From NCBI GenBank assembly GCA_017445145.1, contig JAFSVI010000159.1, forward strand, positions 1 to 37,772: a stretch of 37,772 nt of DNA, given 5' to 3'. Below, in pieces: positions 32,533 to 37,772 of the stretch. The notes beneath the pieces were generated by a model. The model ran no database searches, had not been told where the DNA came from, and saw only the letters and a list, made by a program, of their open reading frames with translations. Within the stretch, counting starts at the first letter, position 1. The number at the start of each line of letters is the position of its first letter. The DNA comes from Bacteroidaceae bacterium (GTDB lineage Bacteria > Bacteroidota > Bacteroidia > Bacteroidales > Bacteroidaceae). Made by a program: the position numbers and the translations under genes.

Positions 32533-34413
32533 ATGGACAAGAACACAATCACCGGATTCATCCTCATGGCCGTGGTACTCATCGGCTTCACTTGGTACAG
32601 CCAGCCCAGCGCAGAGCAAATAGCAGCCCAGCGCGAGGCCGACTCCATAGCCGCCGTGGCCATGCAGCAGGACCAGCAGCGCCAACGCCAGCTCGCCAAG
32701 GAGCAGGCTGCCGCCGCCCAACAGGCGCGCGCCGCCACCCTGGCCGACAGCACCAGCCTTCTCTTTGCCGCACACCAGGGCAGCGAGCAGCTCATCACCA
32801 TCGCCAACGACCTCATCGCGCTGACCATCAACACCCACGGCGGCACCATCGAGGACGCCGTGCTCAAGGGCTACAACGACCAGCAGCACCAACCCATACA
32901 CCTCCTGAGCAAGGCCGATGCCGCCATGGTGCTGTCGCTGCCCACCAAGACCGACAACATCATCACCTCCGACCTCTTCTTCCAGCCCGTGGCGGCCGAC
33001 AGCAGCTCCGTCACCATGCGTCTGCCGCTTGGCACCGGCTCCATTGACATCGCCTACCGCCTCCGCCCCGGCTCCTACATGGTCGATATGGTCGTCAGCG
33101 CCAACGGCGTTGCCAACTACTTCACGCCCTCGGAGCAGACACTCGCCATCGACTGGAGCGACCGCGCGCGCCAGCTCGAGAAGGGCTTCGACTTCGAGCA
33201 GCGATACTCGTGCATACGCTACCACGAGGCCGACGGCGGCACGGACTACCTCTCGGAGACGGCCGACGACGACGAGGAGTGCGACGAGCCCCTCGACTGG
33301 GTGGCCTTCAAGAACCAGTTCTTCTCTGCCGTGCTCATCAGCCACCAGCACTTCACCAAGGCACACCTCACGTCGCGACCCTTCCAGAAAGGACAAGGCT
33401 ATCTCAAGGACTACCACGCCGCACTCGCCACCACCTTCGACCCCACCGGCGCGCAGCCCACACAGCTGCAGATGTACATAGGCCCCAACGACTTCCACAC
33501 CCTCAAGGCCCACAACGACCTGAGCCTCGACGCCGGGCGCGACCTGGAGCTCGAGGACTTGGTGTATCTCGGCTGGCCCATCGTGAGGTGGATCAACCGC
33601 TGGTTCATCATCTACCTCTTCGACTGGCTCAAGGGCCTGGGCCTGCACATGGGCCTCGTGCTGCTGCTGCTCACCATCATCGTCAAGGCCCTCGTCTATC
33701 CCGCCACCAAGAAGAGCTACATCGCCAGCGCACGCATGCGGGTGCTCAAGCCCAAGGTGGACGAGCTCAACGCTAAGTACCCCCGCCAAGAGGACGCCAT
33801 GCGCAAGCAGCAGGAGATGATGCAGCTCTACTCGCAGTACGGCGTGTCGCCCATGGGCGGCTGCCTGCCCATGCTCATACAGATGCCCATCTGGGTGGCG
33901 CTGTTCAACTTCGTGCCCAACGCCATCGAGCTGCGCGGGCAGAGCTTCCTGTGGGCCGACGACCTCTCGGCCTACGACGACGTCATCCGCTGGGGCAGCG
34001 ACCTGTGGCTCATCGGCGACCACCTCAGCATCTTCTGCCTTCTCTTCTGCGCCATGCAGGTGGCCAACACGTGGGTGAGCATGAAGCAGCAGCAAAGCGC
34101 CGCCATGACGCCCGAGCAGGAGCAGAGCATGAAGATGATGCGATGGATGATGTACCTCATGCCCATCATGTTCTTCTTCATGTTCAACACCTACAGCTCC
34201 GGCCTCAACTACTACTATTTCCTCTCCGGCCTCACCAGCATACTCATCATGTGGTTCCTGCGCCGCACCACCGACGACAACAAGCTCCTCGCACAGCTCG
34301 AGGCATACCGCGCCGCCCACGCCAACGACCCCAAGAAGACCTCCGGCATGGCAGCACGCCTCGAAGCCCTGCAGCGCATGGCTGCCGAGCAGCAGCGACA
34401 GCAAAAGAAATAA
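32533..34413 (+). CDS. yidC: Membrane protein insertase YidC
   Basis: This 626-residue protein has an N-terminal membrane anchor (MDKNTITGFILMAVVLIGFTWY region), a Gln/Ala-rich coiled stretch (about 35-75), a large periplasmic beta domain (about 80-355) and the conserved C-terminal insertase core (about 375-600) with YPATKKSYIASARMRVLKPK and the QYGVSPMGGCLPMLIQMPIW motif. It inserts membrane proteins alone or with SecYEG. Upstream in-frame ATGs (32434, 32491) would add a Pro/His-rich stretch; ATG 32533 gives the standard Bacteroidetes start. It is in line with engB and the S9 peptidase gene. Confidence 0.97.
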   Translation: MDKNTITGFILMAVVLIGFTWYSQPSAEQIAAQREADSIAAVAMQQDQQRQRQLAKEQAAAAQQARAATLADSTSLLFAAHQGSEQLITIANDLIALTINTHGGTIEDAVLKGYNDQQHQPIHLLSKADAAMVLSLPTKTDNIITSDLFFQPVAADSSSVTMRLPLGTGSIDIAYRLRPGSYMVDMVVSANGVANYFTPSEQTLAIDWSDRARQLEKGFDFEQRYSCIRYHEADGGTDYLSETADDDEECDEPLDWVAFKNQFFSAVLISHQHFTKAHLTSRPFQKGQGYLKDYHAALATTFDPTGAQPTQLQMYIGPNDFHTLKAHNDLSLDAGRDLELEDLVYLGWPIVRWINRWFIIYLFDWLKGLGLHMGLVLLLLTIIVKALVYPATKKSYIASARMRVLKPKVDELNAKYPRQEDAMRKQQEMMQLYSQYGVSPMGGCLPMLIQMPIWVALFNFVPNAIELRGQSFLWADDLSAYDDVIRWGSDLWLIGDHLSIFCLLFCAMQVANTWVSMKQQQSAAMTPEQEQSMKMMRWMMYLMPIMFFFMFNTYSSGLNYYYFLSGLTSILIMWFLRRTTDDNKLLAQLEAYRAAHANDPKKTSGMAARLEALQRMAAEQQRQQKK

Positions 34414-34498
34414 CCCACCATGCCCACGGCGGCAGCTGCCGGGCCACGAGCCCGACGGTTGCCGCCGCATCATATCAACCCACACACCCACAACCGTC

Positions 34499-37114
34499 AT
34501 GAAAACACCGCACATCCAACGCGCAGCGACCGTCGTCGCTGCCATCATCACCCTCGCAGCCATGAGCTCGTGCACCAAGGAAGAGAAACCCGTCATCACA
34601 CGGGCCAACATCACACTCGCCACCGACACCCTCACACCCGAGGCCCTATGGGCCATGGGGCGCATCGGGGCATACACCCCATCGCCCGACGGACGCCGCA
34701 TAGCCTACGCCGTCACCTACTACAGCCTGGAGGAGAACCGCGGCAACAGCGTCATCTACGTGCAGGACCTCCCCGCCACCGCGCCCGAAGCCGCCGTGCC
34801 CGACGCTTCTCCGTCGGGTCCCACCGCTTCTCCGTCGGGTCCCACCCCCATCTACCTCACCCCAGGCAGCGACCCCGCATGGGTCAGCGCCACGAAGCTC
34901 GCCTTCCTCTCCAAGGGCGAGGTGTTCACCATCAGCGCCAAGGGCAAGTCGCGCAAGCAGCTCACCAACACCGGCGGAGCCGTGGAGGGCTTCCTCCTCG
35001 CCCCCGACGGCAAGCGCGCCATCATCGTCAAGCGCGTGCCATTCCACGACATCATCGCCGACAAGCCCGCCGACCTGCCCAAGACCACCGGCCTCGTCAT
35101 CAACGACCTCATGTACCGCCACTGGGACCACTACGTGCAGGACATACCCCACCCCTTCATCATCGACCTCGCCACGGGCAAGGAGACCGACATCCTCGAC
35201 GGGCAGCCCTACGAGTGCCCCATGGAACCCTTCGGCGGCGTGGAGCAGCTCGCCTGGAGCCCCGACTCCAAGACCATAGCCCTCACCTGCCGTGTGCGCA
35301 AGGGCTTGGCCTACAGCATCTCCACCGACTCCGACATCTTCCTCTACGACGTGGCAAGCGGCGACATCGCCTCCGCGCGCAACCTCTGCAAGCCCGGCCT
35401 CACCTTTGCCGAGACCATTGCCGCTGCCGCCATGCCCGACGCTGCCGCCACCGTGCCCGACGCTTCTCCGTCGGGTCCTTCCACCCCCACCGCGCCCGAT
35501 GCTTCACCCACCGTACCCGCCGCTGCCGCCACCGCGCCCGACGCTTCACCCACCGTGCCCGACGCTTCAGCCACCGTGCCCGACGCTTCAGCCACCGTGC
35601 CCGACGCTTCTCCGTCGGGTCCTTCCACCCCCGCCGCTACCCCGTCGGGCTACAACCCCACGAAGTCGCTGCGCCACCAGCGCGTCAACGCCCCCGACAA
35701 CGTCGCCGCCAACAACCCCGGCTACGACCAGAACCCACAATTCTCGCCCGACGGCCGCTATGTGGCCTGGCTCTCCATGGCTCGCGACGGCTACGAGAGC
35801 GACCGCCAGCGCCTCTGCGTCCTCGACCTGCAGAGCGGCCAGCGGCGCTACATCACCAACGCCGACCCTGCCAACCCGCTCGCCGACGCACATCCCGCCT
35901 TCGACAGCAGCGTGGATGCCTTCGTCTGGGGCGACGACAGCCGCACCATCTACTTCATAGGCGTGTGGCACGCCACCGAGAACCTCTACCGCACCGACCT
36001 CGACGCCAACGTGGCCCAGCTCACAAGCCTACAGGCCGACTGGGGCGCCCTGAAGCTGCGGCCCGCCACAGACCCCGGCCAGCCCACGAGCCTCGTCATG
36101 GAGCGCCACGACTACTTCCACCCCGCCGACCTCTACCTCGTAACCATCCCCAACACCCCACCAACCCCCTCCGACCCAACCACCACCCCCCCCGCCGCCA
36201 ACCCTGCCACCACCCCCGCCACCCCTGGCGCCATGGAGTGTCCCGTTGCCGGCGGCTGCGCCGCCGGCATCCAGCAGCTCACCCACGAGAACGACCACAT
36301 CCTCTCGCAGCTCGCACCCGGCACCTCCGAGGCCCGCTGGACCACCGCCACCGACGGCCAGCCCCTCCACTACTGGGTCATCAAGCCCCCACATTTCGAC
36401 CCCACGAAGAAGTACCCCACCCTCCTCTTCTGCGAGGGCGGCCCACAAAGCCCCGTGTCGCAGTTCTGGTCGTACCGCTGGAACTTCTACATCATGGCCT
36501 CGCAGGGCTACGTCGTCATCGCCCCCAACCGCCGCGGCCTGCCCGGCTTCGGCCAGGAGTGGCTCGAGGAAATCTCCGGCGACTGGACAGGCCAGTGCAT
36601 GGCCGACTACCTCTCGGCCATCGACGATGCCTGCAACTCGCTGCCCTACGTCGATCGCGACCGCCTCGGCGCCGTCGGCGCCTCGTTTGGCGGCTTCAGC
36701 GTCTATTACCTCGCCGGCCACCACGGCGGACGCTTCAAGTGCTTCATAGCCCACGACGGCGCCTTCAACCTCGAAGCCATGTACACCGAGACGGAGGAAA
36801 ACTGGTTCTCCAACTGGGAGTACGACGATGCCTACTGGAACACCGACCGCACACCCGCCGCAGACCGCACATACCGCAACTCTCCCCACCTATTCGTGGA
36901 GCAGTGGGACACACCCATACTGTGCATCCACGGCGAGAAGGACTACCGCATCAACGCCACCCAGGGCATGTCGGCCTTCAACGCCGCACGCATGCGCGGC
37001 ATCGAGGCCAAGCTGCTGCTCTTCCCCGACGAGAACCACTGGGTGCTCAAGCCCCAGAACGGCATCCTCTGGCAGCGCACCTACTTCGACTGGCTCGCAC
37101 GCTGGCTCAAGTGA
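34499..37114 (+). CDS. S9-family prolyl-oligopeptidase-like lipoprotein
   Basis: This protein of 871 residues starts with a lipoprotein signal peptide (lipobox M-S-S-C, Cys25), followed by a WD/beta-propeller-like region (about 45-600; YTPSPDGRRIAY, LAWSPDSK, QFSPDGRYVAW) and an alpha/beta-hydrolase domain (about 610-871). The catalytic triad is visible: Ser729 in GASFGG, Asp815 in HGEKDYR, His847 in DENHW. It should cleave short peptides in the periplasm or at the surface. Three low-complexity insertions disturb the propeller: two ASPSGPT heptads (about 103-116), an Ala/Pro/Asp repeat (about 309-385) and a Pro/Thr/Ala stretch (about 550-582). They make it longer than typical relatives (about 700-800). 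Confidence 0.92.
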   Translation: MKTPHIQRAATVVAAIITLAAMSSCTKEEKPVITRANITLATDTLTPEALWAMGRIGAYTPSPDGRRIAYAVTYYSLEENRGNSVIYVQDLPATAPEAAVPDASPSGPTASPSGPTPIYLTPGSDPAWVSATKLAFLSKGEVFTISAKGKSRKQLTNTGGAVEGFLLAPDGKRAIIVKRVPFHDIIADKPADLPKTTGLVINDLMYRHWDHYVQDIPHPFIIDLATGKETDILDGQPYECPMEPFGGVEQLAWSPDSKTIALTCRVRKGLAYSISTDSDIFLYDVASGDIASARNLCKPGLTFAETIAAAAMPDAAATVPDASPSGPSTPTAPDASPTVPAAAATAPDASPTVPDASATVPDASATVPDASPSGPSTPAATPSGYNPTKSLRHQRVNAPDNVAANNPGYDQNPQFSPDGRYVAWLSMARDGYESDRQRLCVLDLQSGQRRYITNADPANPLADAHPAFDSSVDAFVWGDDSRTIYFIGVWHATENLYRTDLDANVAQLTSLQADWGALKLRPATDPGQPTSLVMERHDYFHPADLYLVTIPNTPPTPSDPTTTPPAANPATTPATPGAMECPVAGGCAAGIQQLTHENDHILSQLAPGTSEARWTTATDGQPLHYWVIKPPHFDPTKKYPTLLFCEGGPQSPVSQFWSYRWNFYIMASQGYVVIAPNRRGLPGFGQEWLEEISGDWTGQCMADYLSAIDDACNSLPYVDRDRLGAVGASFGGFSVYYLAGHHGGRFKCFIAHDGAFNLEAMYTETEENWFSNWEYDDAYWNTDRTPAADRTYRNSPHLFVEQWDTPILCIHGEKDYRINATQGMSAFNAARMRGIEAKLLLFPDENHWVLKPQNGILWQRTYFDWLARWLK
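34805..34846 (+). repeat. Exact 21-bp tandem duplication in the S9 peptidase gene
   Basis: Two identical 21-bp units (34805-34825 and 34826-34846), each beginning GCTTCTCCGTCGGGTCCC, encode ASPSGPT twice. CCCGACG just before and CGTCGGG inside the first unit form an inverted repeat around CTTCTC, so the sequence can fold into a hairpin. Confidence 0.9.
35441..35605 (+). repeat. In-frame 21-bp repeat array in the S9 peptidase gene
   Basis: Units starting at 35441, 35501, 35522, 35543, 35564 and 35585 are 21 bp each (variants of GCTTCAGCCACCGTGCCC plus GAC), with one 39-bp variant at 35462-35500. They encode heptads such as ASPTVPD, ASATVPD and AAATAPD. The units at 35564 and 35585 are identical, pointing to recent slippage or unequal exchange. 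Confidence 0.9.
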
Positions 37115-37117
37115 CAC

Positions 37118-37205
37118 CCGCGGCATGTTACGCAACTCGCCGCGCCAAGCAACGCAACTCACCGCGGCAAGTTAGGCAACTCGCCACGGCGTTGCACCCG
37201 CACTG
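37118..37205. repeat. Four tandem 22-bp repeats, same family as 1697-1806
   Basis: Copies start at 37118, 37140, 37162 and 37184, an exact 22-bp period. The first three begin CCGCGGCATGT, CCGCGCCAAGC and CCGCGGCAAGT and continue with a GCAACTC half; the fourth is degenerate. The CCGCGGC-[AG]-[AT]-GT core is shared with the array at 1697. It begins 4 nt after the S9 peptidase stop. 37206-37254 is GC-rich without other features. Confidence 0.9.
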
Positions 37206-37254
37206 CCGCGCCACGCTGACCACGCCACGGCGCACCACTGCCGCCACACCCGCA

Positions 37255-37296
37255 GCAAGCTCATGCACACCTTTTGGCATGAGCTTGCTTTTTTTT
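37255..37296 (+). terminator. Rho-independent terminator after the S9 peptidase gene
   Basis: GCAAGCTCATGC (37255-37266) pairs perfectly with GCATGAGCTTGC (37277-37288) around a 10-nt loop and is followed by eight T. It ends the DUF3078-engB-yidC-S9 group. Confidence 0.95.
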
Positions 37297-37305
37297 GCCC
37301 TTTCA

Positions 37306-37337
37306 TTTGGTCAGCTCGCAGAAACACGCTACATTTG
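37306..37337 (+). promoter_or_regulatory. Consensus promoter with no intact gene behind it
   Basis: TTTG (37306-37309), exactly 20 nt, TACATTTG (37330-37337). The 360 nt that follow contain no convincing reading frame; the next gene, a transposase start at 37698, has its own box. The promoter may have lost its gene to the mobile element, or may transcribe the structured region at 37470-37612. Confidence 0.7.
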
Positions 37338-37469
37338 CACCGCAAAGGCCACACACCAGCTTGCCGCCACCCACGACGGACGTGTCGGCTACGCACATCC
37401 GGGCAGCGGCCCGGCACATCTTACCGGAAACAAAACGAAGCGTTATGCACGTCTTTTGCATGTCGAAAA

Positions 37470-37612
37470 CCTAGGAAATTTTCATCATTGCATAGATTCA
37501 ACCCCGGAGTCCTGACCAATTGGAATCCAAGTAGAGCAACGACTGACATATCAGCTTCACGCGCAAGCGTGGGACTGAGCATTATCATCTTTTCTACTTG
37601 GGCTTTCCTAGG
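37470..37612. other. Nested inverted-repeat element, possible structured RNA
   Basis: Outer arms CCTAGGAAA (37470-37478) and TTTCCTAGG (37604-37612), inner arms CCAAGTAGA (37527-37535) and TCTACTTGG (37593-37601), and an innermost hairpin CACGC (37558-37562), GCAA loop, GCGTG (37567-37571), flanked by CAG and CTG, form a nested set. Base composition is distinctly less GC-rich than the rest of the window. It lies upstream of a transposase gene and could be its leader, an IS end, or an independent structured RNA. Confidence 0.5.
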
Positions 37613-37685
37613 GCCTTCGACATGGAGATGGGGCGTCAGTAGATATTTCATAGGGGGAAGTTTATTCTTTTTCGTATAAAATGCT

Positions 37686-37693
37686 TACCTTTG
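37686..37693 (+). promoter_or_regulatory. -7 box of the transposase gene
   Basis: TACCTTTG ends 4 nt before ATG 37698, as at the BadF-type gene; the mRNA should be leaderless or nearly so. TTTA (37661-37664) lies 21 nt upstream as an imperfect -33 box. Confidence 0.55.
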
Positions 37694-37697
37694 CCTC

Positions 37698-37772
37698 ATG
37701 GAAGACAAAGGATTGCTTATGCTAGCCCGTATGGTGCTACCCAAAGAAGTGCTTGCCCACTTCATCATAACG
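37698..37772 (+). CDS. ISAon1-type transposase, N-terminal region (partial)
   Basis: The first 25 codons read MEDKGLLMLARMVLPKEVLA followed by HFIIT and run off the window. The [LM]-L-x-L-A-x-x-[LM]-LP-x-EVL-x-[HY]-F pattern is what I recall for the N-terminal-region proteins of ISAon1 (ISL3) transposases in Bacteroidales, which are often split into two ORFs. This is recognition from a short fragment. Codon use is less GC-rich than the neighbouring genes, as expected for a mobile element. Confidence 0.5.
   Translation, partial: MEDKGLLMLARMVLPKEVLAHFIIT

Larger units (their letters stand above)
37611..37772 (+). mobile_element. Left end of an ISL3/ISAon1-like insertion sequence (partial)
   Basis: The partial transposase at 37698 and the lower GC content mark an element running off the right edge. 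GGGCCTTCGACATGG at 37611 has the GGG-start and TTC pattern of some ISL3-family inverted repeats, so the end may lie there; it could equally lie further left, near 37440, where composition changes. The right end is outside the window, so the boundary cannot be confirmed. Confidence 0.35.

Noticed and set aside
32422-34701. 759-residue open frame on the minus strand opposite yidC (and similar long frames at 9436-11439 plus, 30483-32360 minus, 34420-37515 plus)
   Set aside because: They mirror well-supported genes in a GC-rich genome, give strongly biased His/Arg/Val/Gly or Pro/Arg/His peptides and match no family.
37421-37651. 76-residue minus-strand frame in the region before the transposase
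   Set aside because: It is intriguing because composition changes here, but it runs across the nested inverted repeats and has no promoter box of its own; better explained as structured non-coding sequence.

Overview
The window looks like the chromosome of a GC-rich member of the Bacteroidales (Prevotellaceae or Muribaculaceae-like is my best guess; the sequence alone does not settle it). The signs are: repeated Bacteroidetes-type promoters (TTTG, about 20 nt, TAnnTTTG), start codons preceded by A-rich stretches rather than Shine-Dalgarno sequences, and Bacteroidetes forms of several proteins (DUF3078 outer-membrane protein, IF-3 with a long C-terminal tail, YidC with a large periplasmic domain, BadF-type kinase). 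No rRNA, tRNA or CRISPR array was seen.

Layout. 1-2600: a promoter leaving the window to the left, a sugar-type MFS transporter and an OmpA-family lipoprotein (both minus strand), separated by five tandem 22-bp repeats. 2600-7600 (plus): proS, two AmpG-like MFS permeases in tandem and a small lipoprotein. 7600-11470 (minus): the conserved translation block thrS-infC-rpmI-rplT, ending in a C-rich repeat patch. 11512-29158 (plus): a 17-gene, tightly packed aryl-polyene-type (APE) biosynthetic operon with a consensus promoter in front and a strong terminator behind. 29200-30260 (minus): a BadF/GlcNAc-kinase-like gene and a candidate small RNA. 30375-37300 (plus): DUF3078 protein, engB, yidC and an S9 prolyl-oligopeptidase lipoprotein, ended by a second strong terminator. 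37300-37772: an orphan promoter, a nested inverted-repeat element and the first 25 codons of what looks like an ISAon1/ISL3-type transposase.

How the genes work together. The APE-type operon holds an acyl-activating ligase, two acyl carrier proteins, three ketosynthases with intact Cys-His-His triads (two fused to KS-like, chain-length-factor-like C-terminal domains), a ketoreductase, two hot-dog dehydratases, a thioesterase, an O-methyltransferase, an LpxL-like acyltransferase, a GT2 glycosyltransferase, a LolA-like carrier, a secreted small protein, a small DMT protein and an MMPL exporter fused to a PlsC acyltransferase. Together these can build, methylate, attach to a lipid and export a conjugated aryl-polyene. 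No aromatic ammonia-lyase is present.

Most unusual are (i) short tandem repeats with 11-, 21- or 22-bp periods at several independent loci, intergenic copies at 22 bp and coding copies at 21 bp; (ii) a 45-codon leader ORF ending Tyr-Tyr-Tyr-Ile-stop upstream of the APE operon, followed by mutually exclusive GC-rich pairings; (iii) a nested inverted-repeat element before the transposase; and (iv) promoters whose -7 box sits 4 nt from the start codon, implying leaderless mRNAs.
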